Positions 1 through 5,303 of a DNA stretch of 6,383 bases are shown in pieces. The translations under genes and the position numbers were made by a program. Each line of letters begins with the position of its first letter. Position 1 is the stretch's first letter. The notes beneath the pieces are model-generated. The model made no database searches. It was not told where the DNA came from and saw only the letters and a program-made list of their open reading frames with translations. The stretch is from Defluviitaleaceae bacterium (GTDB lineage: Bacteria > Bacillota > Clostridia > Lachnospirales > WQUN01): assembly GCA_009782245.1 (NCBI GenBank), contig WRKK01000209.1:1-6383 (forward strand), in the 5' to 3' direction.

Positions 1-403
1 TACCCTCTTGCAAATCGTGTAGATCTGTTATTGGAATAATATCGTATTGCAAGGCAAGTATGTTTTTTATTTCCTCGATTGTCGTAGCTATTATATAGGG
101 ATTTCTTATTTCTATATCGTCAACATCGTCAGCAAAATTTTCTTCAAAAATTTCGCTTGGTTCTTCTACATCGTGTGTAATTTCGGTATCGTTGAGCAAA
201 GTTGCCGACGTGGGCGGGGCAACATCATTTTGCTGTTCTATTTCGGCGGTTTGTTCTTCCGCTGCTTGCGTGTTATAATCCAAAGGTGCGGTTTCTGTTG
301 CACTAGTATTAGCACACGCAGACAGCACAAAAACAGCCATTATAGAAATGCTTACTAGCAAGACTGCTTTATTTTGTTTCGCAAATTTGTCAAAAAATTT
401 CAT
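1..403 (-). CDS. Acidic surface lipoprotein, N-terminal part (runs off the left edge)
   Basis: Reading leftward from the ATG at 403-401 gives 134 open codons with no stop before the window edge, so the gene is partial at its 3' end. The N-terminus is a lipoprotein signal: basic residues (K2, K6, K9, K12), a hydrophobic stretch at about residues 14-27, then lipobox L27-S-A-C30. Lipidation at Cys30 would anchor the mature protein to the outer face of the membrane. Residues 31-100 form a low-complexity linker rich in Glu, Asp, Thr, Ala and Gln, typical of a spacer lifting a domain off the surface. Residues about 101-134 (NPYIIATTIEEIKNI..., then PITDLHDLQ) start something folded; the ITDLxxL pattern recalls leucine-rich repeats but is too short to assign. 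The start is supported by GAGAGGA (416-421), about 11 nt upstream. It has its own strong promoter and a very long leader. Function unknown. Confidence 0.85.
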   Translation of the reverse strand, partial: MKFFDKFAKQNKAVLLVSISIMAVFVLSACANTSATETAPLDYNTQAAEEQTAEIEQQNDVAPPTSATLLNDTEITHDVEEPSEIFEENFADDVDDIEIRNPYIIATTIEEIKNILALQYDIIPITDLHDLQEG

Positions 404-689
404 AAGATTAAACATCCTCTCTTGTTGTGCTTGCCCTTTCGGCAAGCAATCATGTCGTTCGATTTAGTGATACTAAATTTAGGGGTTTATGTTGCTGCTT
501 ATGTTGTGCGTTGTTGCTACGTATGAACGTTAAGTTGCTTTTTCGTTGGCTATGTTGTTGCTCGATTCAAGTGTTGCGTTTCTTTTTATTTGGTATGTAG
601 GTGCTACATTTAAGCATATTGTTACTTTTAGTTACTGCTTTATTTCCAGACATCACCTCTCAAATGTTTCGCTTTATTTGTTAGCTAAC
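404..689 (-). promoter_or_regulatory. Long structured 5' leader of the lipoprotein gene
   Basis: The predicted start site near 689 leaves about 285 nt of untranslated RNA before the lipoprotein ATG, far more than the other leaders here. It can fold into local hairpins at 595-609 (6-bp arms, 3-nt loop), 462-478 (7-bp arms, 3-nt spacer) and 428-448 (8-bp stem, 5-nt loop). The last lies just 5' of the ribosome binding site. Between them is a CAA-rich stretch with repeated AGCAAC. No intrinsic terminator with a U-tract is visible, and I do not recognise a known riboswitch class. I see no convincing gene in this interval on either strand. The leader is inferred from the promoter position; no transcript end is known. 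Confidence 0.55.
428..448 (-). promoter_or_regulatory. Hairpin immediately upstream of the lipoprotein ribosome binding site
   Basis: On the minus strand TGCTTGCC and GGCAAGCA form a perfect 8-bp stem around a 5-nt GAAAG loop. It sits about 6 nt 5' of the Shine-Dalgarno sequence (416-421). With no U-tract after it, it is not a terminator. It could set translation efficiency or protect the transcript from 5' decay. It is the most stable simple hairpin seen in this leader. Confidence 0.5.
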
Positions 690-691
690 AA
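678..691. promoter_or_regulatory. 14-bp perfect palindrome at the transcription start (candidate operator)
   Basis: TTGTTAGCTAACAA reads the same on both strands. It lies 4 bp downstream of the -10 hexamer at 696-701 and spans the predicted +1, the classic place for a repressor to block initiation. A spacerless palindrome forms a poor RNA hairpin, so a DNA site for a dimeric repressor is the better reading. The GTTAGCTAAC core loosely resembles DtxR-family boxes, but the match is too partial to name a regulator. Confidence 0.5.
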
Positions 692-695
692 CTTG

Positions 696-724
696 ATTAT
701 ACACTTTCCTTAAACGCCTGTCAA
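696..724 (-). promoter_or_regulatory. Consensus SigA promoter of the lipoprotein gene
   Basis: On the minus strand TTGACA (724-719), a 17-bp spacer and TATAAT (701-696) match the SigA consensus at all 12 positions. Upstream, two copies of CAAAAAAATTT (747-737 and 733-723) give an A/T-tract block like an UP element. This should be a very strong promoter unless it is repressed, which makes the palindrome at +1 notable. The only gene it can serve in the window is the lipoprotein at 403. Confidence 0.8.
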
Positions 725-793
725 ATTTTTTTGTGAAAATTTTTTTGATTAGGAAAACCCCATAAACGGATTTTTTTCAAATGCGGAAAACGC

Positions 794-1441
794 TTATTCG
801 GCACAACCTAAATATTGTTTTACATTCGGAACAAATTGATTTCCACAGCGACTAAGTTCTCCAAACACACGGTCAATGCCGTATGCCTGTTTGTGCCAGT
901 TATTTGAACTAATTCCATAAACATCTACAGGCACAACCAATAATTCTGTTTCTGGAAAAGCACATTGATATAGCATTAAGCAGCGTCTTGCATGAAACGA
1001 TTTGCAGCAAATTATCGCTTTTTTGATGGTCAAATTATGTTTGTCGGCAACCTCGCGCGACATAAAAGCGTTTTGCAAAGTGTAGCCAGCTGCAGATTCC
1101 TTTATTATCGCAGATTTTGGAACTCCATTTTTTATAAGTACATCTTCGTAAAAGTCAGATTCAAATTGATAATCCCCGTTGTAGATTTCGGCTTTCACTT
1201 TTACACCGCTAAATTTGCCCGTTTTTACGCTTGTTCCGCCTGATGGCAGTAGCAATGGCGAATATCCCTCGTTATATAGTATAGCTGCTTTTTCAGGTGC
1301 GTTAGGATTAGAATCGCCAGGCATGAAAATAATGTCCACTTTTTGTGGTGCATCTTCCACGAATATGAATTTAGTAATATCGTCAACCATTTTTGACTTC
1401 ATAATTTCCACTGGATTGTCAACTACAAATTCTGTTTGCAT
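794..1441 (-). CDS. YdcF/SanA-like DUF218 domain protein
   Basis: This 215-aa protein carries the DUF218 (YdcF/SanA/ElyC superfamily) pattern: a strand ending in a small-residue loop (VDIIFMPGDSNPNAPEKA, residues 35-52), LLLPSGG at 63-69, ESAAGYTLQNA at 115-125 with the conserved acidic and Asn positions, and KSFHARRC at 147-154, matching the family's T/S-x-x-H-x-x-R motif. The family has a Rossmann-like fold; members have been tied to cell-envelope processes, but the reaction is generally unsettled. There is no signal peptide or membrane segment, unlike many envelope-linked relatives, so it is probably cytoplasmic. The ATG at 1441 is supported by AAGGGGG (1449-1455) 7 nt upstream and by a good promoter. 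Six cysteines, two adjacent (C145, C146), are unusual for this set of proteins. Transcription is leftward, without an obvious terminator before the next promoter. Confidence 0.85.
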   Translation of the reverse strand: MQTEFVVDNPVEIMKSKMVDDITKFIFVEDAPQKVDIIFMPGDSNPNAPEKAAILYNEGYSPLLLPSGGTSVKTGKFSGVKVKAEIYNGDYQFESDFYEDVLIKNGVPKSAIIKESAAGYTLQNAFMSREVADKHNLTIKKAIICCKSFHARRCLMLYQCAFPETELLVVPVDVYGISSNNWHKQAYGIDRVFGELSRCGNQFVPNVKQYLGCAE

Positions 1442-1491
1442 AGTAGTACCCCCTTATGTAGTGGTAGAATGGGCATTTGCCCTGTTTGTTT

Positions 1492-1521
1492 ATTATACAA
1501 TGGGAGCTGTGGGCTTGTCAA
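1492..1521 (-). promoter_or_regulatory. SigA promoter of the DUF218 gene
   Basis: On the minus strand TTGACA (1521-1516) and TATAAT (1497-1492) are both perfect, with an 18-bp spacer. The start should fall near 1485, giving a leader of about 44 nt. GGGCATTTGCCC (1471-1482), a short interrupted palindrome, lies just inside the transcript. The promoter is divergent from that of the toxin-like gene, sharing a 160-bp intergenic region. Confidence 0.75.
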
Positions 1522-1541
1522 GGGGTTGGGGAAAATTTTGT

Positions 1542-1569
1542 TTGGTAATTGTGAAATTTATGGTATAAT
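1542..1569 (+). promoter_or_regulatory. Extended -10 promoter of the toxin/immunity-like pair
   Basis: TATAAT at 1564-1569 is preceded by TGG (1561-1563), giving an extended -10 (TGnTATAAT). The -35 is poor: TTGGTA at 1542-1547 with a 16-bp spacer is the best candidate. The start is expected near 1576. An inverted repeat brackets the -10 (see 1550-1578), suggesting repression. Confidence 0.65.
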
Positions 1570-1578
1570 AAATTCACA
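1550..1578. promoter_or_regulatory. Inverted repeat bracketing the -10 box (candidate autoregulatory operator)
   Basis: The left arm TGTGAAATTTA (1550-1560) and right arm TAAATTCACA (1569-1578) are complementary except for one extra A in the left arm. The TATAAT lies between them and overlaps the right arm, so a bound dimer would occlude RNA polymerase. The half-sites resemble TTGTGAA Rex half-sites, but the spacing is much too long for Rex. Function is inferred from placement only. Confidence 0.4.
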
Positions 1579-1601
1579 GCAAAGTTAAAGGAGTGCAAAC
1601 A

Positions 1602-1964
1602 TTGAATGGCGAATACAGCACAAAAGTAATAAAATCCCTGCAACACGGACACAAAAAGGACACAAAATTATTCAACAAAAAAGTGCAATTATACCAAAAA
1701 AACCCCGAAAAATACACAATGCCGTCAATCTTAAACGACAACGAAAACGCACAAGAATTAGTCGACCTTTACGGCGAAACGGCGGAAAACTATATGCACA
1801 AAGGCTCTAAAGTGTTCCCACGGAAAGATGTAAAAATGGACAGAATAATTGGGCAATATTGGAATGACGATATGCAAAAATACGTTGACACCGACACTTT
1901 CACAATAATATACTCAAAAAAAGGTGTGCACATTTATCCAAAAAAGCCAAAACAGGAGGAATAA
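1602..1964 (+). CDS. Free-standing polymorphic toxin type 50 (Ntox50)-like domain protein
   Basis: This basic 120-aa protein (about 21 Lys/Arg against 17 Asp/Glu) resembles the type 50 polymorphic toxin domain as I remember it. The matching pieces are NAQELVDLYGETA (residues 49-61), a charged loop, IIGQYWNDD (82-90), and a C-terminal strand TFTIIYSKKGVHIYPKKP (99-116) matching the family's T-x-x-I-x-YSK-x-G-x-HIxPxxP ending. An N-terminal QHGHKKDT (14-21) may supply the conserved early His. The family is a predicted RNase of the barnase/EndoU/colicin E5-RelE type, usually found as the C-terminal tip of large secreted or phage head-morphogenesis proteins. Here it stands alone with no leader, linker or signal peptide. 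I start it at TTG 1602, 8 nt after AAAGGAG (1587-1593); the earlier in-frame GTG at 1593 overlaps the ribosome binding site. It ends 2 nt before the next gene. Catalytic activity is inferred. Confidence 0.65.
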   Translation: MNGEYSTKVIKSLQHGHKKDTKLFNKKVQLYQKNPEKYTMPSILNDNENAQELVDLYGETAENYMHKGSKVFPRKDVKMDRIIGQYWNDDMQKYVDTDTFTIIYSKKGVHIYPKKPKQEE

Positions 1965-1966
1965 TT

Positions 1967-2266
1967 ATGATTAAAGACTTGCGGCGTTTCTTAAACAGGC
2001 TAAACAACGAGCGAGTAGAAATTCAAACTACAGACGGCGAAACTTTCACGGGAATTTCCCATGGCTACGATGAAGCAGTAGAAGAGCCGTCATGGTGGTT
2101 TATCCACGTACGCAGCGAACAATACAACATAACCACAGACGGCTATTTTGAAACTTTGCCATTCGACAAATTCGCCAGAATCCGCATAGAGGGCGAAACC
2201 GCTTGGGCTTGGGATATTGCCAATTACAAGCAGGATTATACTTTGCTTGGCTTGCCAGCCGTTTGA
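1967..2266 (+). CDS. Small acidic LSM/SH3-like protein, candidate immunity protein or antitoxin
   Basis: This 99-aa protein begins 2 nt after the toxin-like stop, with a perfect AGGAGG (1954-1959) inside the end of that gene, so the two are almost certainly co-transcribed and translationally coupled. After a short basic helix (residues 2-12), NERVEIQTTDGETFTGISHGY (14-34) reads as two beta strands joined by a TDG turn, then WWFIHVRS (43-50) and FARIRIEGE (69-77), a pattern typical of small Sm/LSM- or SH3-like barrels. Net charge is about -7, opposite to its neighbour. Two Trp-rich patches (W43-W44, W80/W82) could form a binding surface. Position, coupling and charge suggest it neutralises the toxin-like protein. 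From memory, small LSM-like genes also sit beside type 50 toxin domains in phage loci. No direct sequence proof of immunity function exists here. Confidence 0.55.
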   Translation: MIKDLRRFLNRLNNERVEIQTTDGETFTGISHGYDEAVEEPSWWFIHVRSEQYNITTDGYFETLPFDKFARIRIEGETAWAWDIANYKQDYTLLGLPAV

Positions 2267-2302
2267 CAAAAATTTAATCCCGTTGGAAAATTTTTACACC
2301 TA

Positions 2303-2331
2303 TTGATATTTTCAAAATAAGCCGATATAAT
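2303..2331 (+). promoter_or_regulatory. SigA promoter of the orphan 124-aa gene
   Basis: TTGATA (2303-2308), a 17-bp spacer and TATAAT (2326-2331) give 11 of 12 consensus positions. The predicted start near 2338 lies after the upstream in-frame TTG at 2334, which argues that translation begins at the ATG at 2379. The orphan gene is therefore probably expressed independently of the toxin/immunity-like pair. Confidence 0.7.
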
Positions 2332-2378
2332 ATTTGAGCAACAAAACCAAAAAAATTACAACTCATGGAGGAATTATT

Positions 2379-2753
2379 ATGCAAATATCAGCAAACACAG
2401 CAAGCACAATAACTACAGCAACCGCCAACAACGGTCTATCCGAGGAGCAACTTATGCTTAGAGCGTTACGCCGCAAATTTACAAACCGAGATGTCGCTCC
2501 ACTAACGCCAGGAATGTTGCAAAATATGCAAAACACTAACGCCTTAGCAAACCGCAGAGCAAACGCCGACGGCAACCTTTTAGAAATTCGGCAAAATCCG
2601 TTCGGCAGAAGATTAACCGAAGACGGACGTTGGCAAGCCTTTTCCAGCCACCAAGAGCGCCAAGAATGGCTGGCTGCAAGCGAACGCCAAGAACTGGAAA
2701 CTTTGTTGCAACTAGCCACTAGCACAGGCTTAAATTTGAACACTTTGGTTTAA
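2379..2753 (+). CDS. Uncharacterised 124-aa soluble protein
   Basis: I do not recognise this protein. The ATG at 2379 follows GGAGG (2367-2371) by 7 nt; longer in-frame starts lie upstream of the predicted transcript. Residues 1-19 are a disordered-looking Thr/Ala/Asn/Ser stretch without a signal peptide. Residues 20-33 (LSEEQLMLRALRRK) and 91-113 (an HQERQEWLAASERQEL run into LLQLA) look helical and charged, separated by a Pro/Gly/Asn-rich middle section containing NPFGRRLTEDGRWQAF (73-88). There is only one Lys (K33), no Cys and no Tyr, while Arg and Gln are abundant. It ends at a strong bidirectional terminator. It follows the toxin-like pair on the same strand but has its own promoter. 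A partner or regulator role is possible but unsupported. Confidence 0.75.
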   Translation: MQISANTASTITTATANNGLSEEQLMLRALRRKFTNRDVAPLTPGMLQNMQNTNALANRRANADGNLLEIRQNPFGRRLTEDGRWQAFSSHQERQEWLAASERQELETLLQLATSTGLNLNTLV

Positions 2754-2791
2754 TCTTATAAAAACCGTATAAAAACCGAATAAACACGCAA

Positions 2792-2826
2792 AAAAGGCGA
2801 GAGATTTTGTCGCCTTTTATTTTTTG
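2792..2826. terminator. Bidirectional intrinsic terminator between convergent genes
   Basis: AAAAGGCGA (2792-2800) and TCGCCTTTT (2810-2818) form a 9-bp stem with a 9-nt loop. On the plus strand a T-rich tract runs to 2826, ending the orphan gene. On the minus strand the same stem is followed by TTTTTT (complement of 2791-2796 region), ending the RCC1-type gene. Its place between two converging stop codons fits both uses. Confidence 0.85.
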
Positions 2827-2840
2827 CTTTTTGTTTTTGC

Positions 2841-4076
2841 TTATCTCCCCACAAGCACAGGATTATCCCACGGCACAAAATTTGAGAAATCTTCTCCAAG
2901 TTGCCCAAGTTGCCCAAATTGATTATTGCCAAAACCCCAAATTTCGCCGTTTTCCAGCCTAAAAATTATAAACCCACCGCCAACCGCAATTTCTGCCACA
3001 TTTTCCATTAGCAAAATAGGATTGTCAACCGTTGGGCTTGGCGAAATATCCCAGTTCCAGCCCCAACTAATTAGGCGGCGATTATCCGTTATTGTCAACC
3101 CAAAATTGTTGGCGGACGATACCACCAAAATATCCGCCAACAGAAAAACAGGCTCGCCGCTGTGCATTCTCGTGCCAGTAACGAGGTAATCTATTCCCCA
3201 AGCCCAAAGTTCGCCGTCCAGCGTTATTGCAGAAGTCCCCTCTAGCTCCGCCAAAACGTACGCCACGTTGTCCATTATAAAAGTCGGCTGAAAAACTGGC
3301 TCGTACATATAGCTATCTTCTCCAACAGGAGTAATGCCAACACCAACATAGCCGTCAGTATTGAGCCCCCAGCCCCACAGCGAGTTGTCCGTTTTTACCA
3401 CCATAAAATGGGAATACGAAACCGAAACATACCGAACGCCCTCTGCAATAAGCAAAGTTGGGGCGTTTTCGTCTGCGTTTACAGAAATATCCTGCAAAAA
3501 GAACGGCGGATAAAACCCCGATTCTACAAATCCCGTGAAATTGGAATCAGCCCAGCCCCACAAACTGCCGTCATTTTGCACAAACACGATAAAATATTCC
3601 GATATTGCAACGTGAACGGCGTTTTCGGCAATTTTTGTGAGATTTTCGCCGTCTATTGTGCCGAAAAACCGCTGAAGTGTATCAGAATCGCCCCAAATGT
3701 ACAAAGTGCCGTCTTGCTGTATTGCGGCGGAAATATCCGCAAATGCCGCCACCATTGCCACATTTTCAAGCAAGCCAAGTTGCCCCTGCGAATTACCGCC
3801 CCAACTTTGCAGTTCGCCCGTTTCGGTTATTGCCAAAACGTGATTCCAGCCAGCAGAGATTGTGTTTGTGAAAGGTTGCAAAATGGCTGTTGTTGCGTTG
3901 TTATTTTGAAATATTGGCGAATCTTCGGGCGGCTCTTCCTGCAAAATTTGCGGAATGTCGGCGGTCGGGCGGTTTTGCGGCGGCTCTTCCTGCGAATATG
4001 CACAGGAAACAAAAATAACGGCACAAATTATTGGCAAATATTTTGTTAAATTTGCAATTTTTCTTATTTTTGACAT
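2841..4076 (-). CDS. Exported seven-repeat RCC1-type beta-propeller, probable lipoprotein
   Basis: From ATG 4076 the product is 411 aa. Residues 1-25 are an export signal: basic SKIRK, hydrophobic YLPIICAVIFVS, then Cys25. FVSC is an acceptable but not ideal lipobox, so signal peptidase I cleavage near AYS-Q is an alternative. A Pro/Glu linker with a repeated QEEPP (29-33, 46-50) follows. From about residue 73 I count seven RCC1-like units, each ending in a W/G-rich turn such as GELQSWGGNSQGQLG, GSLWGWADSN, NSLWGWGLNTDG, GELWAWG or GEIWGFGNNQFGQLG. Seven units fit one closed seven-bladed propeller. Such domains are generally protein-binding; a ligand cannot be read from sequence. The 4076 start has AAAGGAG (4082-4088) 5 nt upstream. 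An in-frame ATG at 4139 falls at the predicted transcription start with no ribosome binding site, so I reject it. It ends at a bidirectional terminator. Confidence 0.85.
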   Translation of the reverse strand: MSKIRKIANLTKYLPIICAVIFVSCAYSQEEPPQNRPTADIPQILQEEPPEDSPIFQNNNATTAILQPFTNTISAGWNHVLAITETGELQSWGGNSQGQLGLLENVAMVAAFADISAAIQQDGTLYIWGDSDTLQRFFGTIDGENLTKIAENAVHVAISEYFIVFVQNDGSLWGWADSNFTGFVESGFYPPFFLQDISVNADENAPTLLIAEGVRYVSVSYSHFMVVKTDNSLWGWGLNTDGYVGVGITPVGEDSYMYEPVFQPTFIMDNVAYVLAELEGTSAITLDGELWAWGIDYLVTGTRMHSGEPVFLLADILVVSSANNFGLTITDNRRLISWGWNWDISPSPTVDNPILLMENVAEIAVGGGFIIFRLENGEIWGFGNNQFGQLGQLGEDFSNFVPWDNPVLVGR

Positions 4077-4147
4077 TTTTTCTCCTTTTTGGGATTTTTG
4101 GGATTTTTGAAATTTTTCCGACTTTTTAGAAAATTTCAATTTACGAT

Positions 4148-4176
4148 ATTATACATTAAAATTGTCGGCTTGTCAA
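4148..4176 (-). promoter_or_regulatory. Consensus SigA promoter of the RCC1-type gene
   Basis: On the minus strand TTGACA (4176-4171), a 17-bp spacer and TATAAT (4153-4148) match the consensus perfectly, with AAAATTTTTG just upstream. The start near 4141 yields a leader of about 65 nt made of short A/T-rich repeats (AAAAATCCC twice). It diverges from the promoter of the small membrane-protein gene. Confidence 0.8.
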
Positions 4177-4196
4177 CAAAAATTTTATCGGATAAT

Positions 4197-4225
4197 TTGA
4201 TAATTTGAGAAATTTGTGATACAAT
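4197..4225 (+). promoter_or_regulatory. Promoter of the small membrane-protein gene
   Basis: TTGATA (4197-4202), a 17-bp spacer and TACAAT (4220-4225), with an extended TGA before the -10 (4217-4219). The -35 sits in a tandem GATAATTT duplication (4191-4206). The start near 4232 leaves a leader of about 48 nt. The divergent -35 elements of the two promoters are about 20 bp apart, so one bound regulator could affect both. Confidence 0.6.
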
Positions 4226-4279
4226 AAATTTGCAACACAGTCCAAACAACAAAATAGGAGATAGGATAGGAGGAAAATT

Positions 4280-4612
4280 ATGCAAAAAATAACCAACAAA
4301 TTAAAGCACCACTACAACCGAATTTTCCGCCATTACGTTGGCAAAAAAATAAGAAACCGCTACGATAGGTTCAACGCACACTTTTCCACAATCGCAATAC
4401 ACGGCTACATAATTTGGGCAATCGCCAGAACTATCGTATTTTTTGCAGGGCAACAATGGGATTATCCCAACGGCGGCGGAGAATGGGCAGCGTTGCTCTT
4501 TATTTGGCTTGTCGGGATTCCGTTTTTTGTGTTTGTGCCAAAATTTCTTATTAAAATTGACCCGCTTTCCTCGGTTTTGGACGCAGTTTTTGGGTATAAA
4601 GAAGATGTATAA
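4280..4612 (+). CDS. Small basic two-helix membrane protein, function unknown
   Basis: This is a 110-aa protein with a strongly basic, His/Arg/Lys-rich N-terminus (residues 1-33), a first hydrophobic segment at about 36-57 (STIAIHGYIIWAIARTIVFF), a Gly-rich loop (WDYPNGGGEW, 60-69), a second segment at about 70-90 (AALLFIWLVGIPFFVFVPKF) and a short polar tail. By the positive-inside rule both ends should be cytoplasmic, with the loop outside. The start is well supported by AGGAGG (4268-4273), 6 nt from the ATG, in a run of AGGA repeats. I do not recognise a family. It diverges from the RCC1-type gene and converges on the His/Cys-rich gene, with its own promoter. A membrane anchor, small transporter subunit or stress peptide are all possible. 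Confidence 0.75.
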   Translation: MQKITNKLKHHYNRIFRHYVGKKIRNRYDRFNAHFSTIAIHGYIIWAIARTIVFFAGQQWDYPNGGGEWAALLFIWLVGIPFFVFVPKFLIKIDPLSSVLDAVFGYKEDV

Positions 4613-4619
4613 CGATAAA

Positions 4620-4652
4620 ACAAGCAAAACCGCCCTCGATTTTGAGGGCGGT
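4620..4652 (-). terminator. Intrinsic terminator for the secreted His/Cys-rich gene
   Basis: ACCGCCCTC (4629-4637) and GAGGGCGGT (4644-4652) form a perfect GC-rich 9-bp stem with a 6-nt loop. Read on the minus strand the stem is followed by TTTTGCTTGTTTT, a usable U-tract, so it mainly ends transcription of the gene whose stop is at 4697. On the plus strand no U-tract follows, though the hairpin could still stabilise the 3' end of the membrane-protein mRNA. Confidence 0.75.
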
Positions 4653-4696
4653 CGCTCGAATATCAAATTTTATTCCAACTTATTTTTATCTACATT

Positions 4697-5230
4697 TTAA
4701 TTGTGAACCGTCGCACAAACATCAACGGTTACGGTTCTAATCACACTATTATCCACAATACGCGGCTGGGTGCAAACTGCACAATAATCCATAAAATCTA
4801 TTTCAACAAACAAACATTCGCCCGTTGTGCGGTCAATCGTGTGCAATTCTCGTATAACTCTGGTGGAAAGTATTGGGGCAAAGCAACAATTCAAACTTGC
4901 TTGAATTTGGGCGGTTTCTTCGGCGGTTAGCCCGTTGTAAGCCGTTGGCGGGATTGCCCAAAAGTCATTAACATCAGTCCAATCAGGAAAAACGGATAAA
5001 ACTGCGGTATCATCGTCTACATAAAACGAGTGGATACGGTAAACCAAGCCAGCCGCTAAATTTAAGCCGTGGTCATGGTCGCAATTCTCATCGTGCAAGT
5101 GTCTCGACATCTCCGTGGCACTTCGTATCATTTCTTGCGATACGGTGTTTGCCGCTATTAAGCCAGTATTGTTTGATAGTACCAAAACCACAGCGGCAAA
5201 TAGGGCAATAATAATCTTCTGTTTTTTCAT
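4697..5230 (-). CDS. Secreted His/Cys-rich protein, possible metal binder
   Basis: From ATG 5230 the product is 177 aa. A Sec signal peptide is clear: KKQK, hydrophobic IIIALFAAVVLVLS, and a likely cut near residues 26-28 (LIAAN). The mature protein has an HxHxxxCxHxH cluster (H44, H46, C50, H52, H54) next to acidic residues, an adjacent Cys pair (C115-C116), C139, a CxxC (C150, C153) and C172. This could bind zinc or copper, or form disulfides outside the cell. I do not recognise a named family. The chosen start has GGAGG about 11 nt upstream. A longer frame reaching 5332 would begin inside the promoter and encode 34 extra residues ahead of an obvious signal peptide, so it is rejected. It diverges from the ZIP transporter, which supports, but does not prove, a role in metal handling. 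Confidence 0.75.
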   Translation of the reverse strand: MKKQKIIIALFAAVVLVLSNNTGLIAANTVSQEMIRSATEMSRHLHDENCDHDHGLNLAAGLVYRIHSFYVDDDTAVLSVFPDWTDVNDFWAIPPTAYNGLTAEETAQIQASLNCCFAPILSTRVIRELHTIDRTTGECLFVEIDFMDYCAVCTQPRIVDNSVIRTVTVDVCATVHN

Positions 5231-5303
5231 AATTTCGTAAACCTCCAGTTTAGTATAATGCAACCTCCGTGTGGCACAGTACAAATCTTTTTTCCACAAT
5301 ATC

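Noticed and set aside
400..453. Minus-strand 17-codon frame whose TGA overlaps the lipoprotein ATG (ATGA).
   Set aside because: It has no ribosome binding site upstream and runs through the 428-448 hairpin; the overlap alone is likely chance.
567..653. Minus-strand 28-codon reading frame in the lipoprotein leader, starting right after GAGAGGTG.
   Set aside because: The ribosome-binding-like sequence abuts the ATG with no spacing, the product has no recognisable character and the frame overlaps the repeat zone. A leader peptide remains only a remote possibility.
1549..1579. Rex-type redox operator (TTGTGAA and TTCACA half-sites).
   Set aside because: The half-sites are about 17 bp apart, far beyond normal Rex spacing; kept only as a generic inverted repeat.
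2268..2295. Possible terminator after the immunity-like gene: AAAAATTT and AAATTTTT arms.
   Set aside because: The stem is A/T only with a 12-nt loop and a weak T-tract; too unstable to call.
3929..3993. 14-bp direct repeat GCGGCTCTTCCTGC, 51 bp apart.
   Set aside because: It is in frame in the RCC1-type gene and simply encodes the repeated QEEPP linker segment.
4077..4139. N-terminal extension of the RCC1-type protein to an ATG at 4139.
   Set aside because: It would start at the predicted transcription start without a ribosome binding site and put 21 Lys/Ser/Gln-rich residues before a signal peptide; ATG 4076 has a good site.
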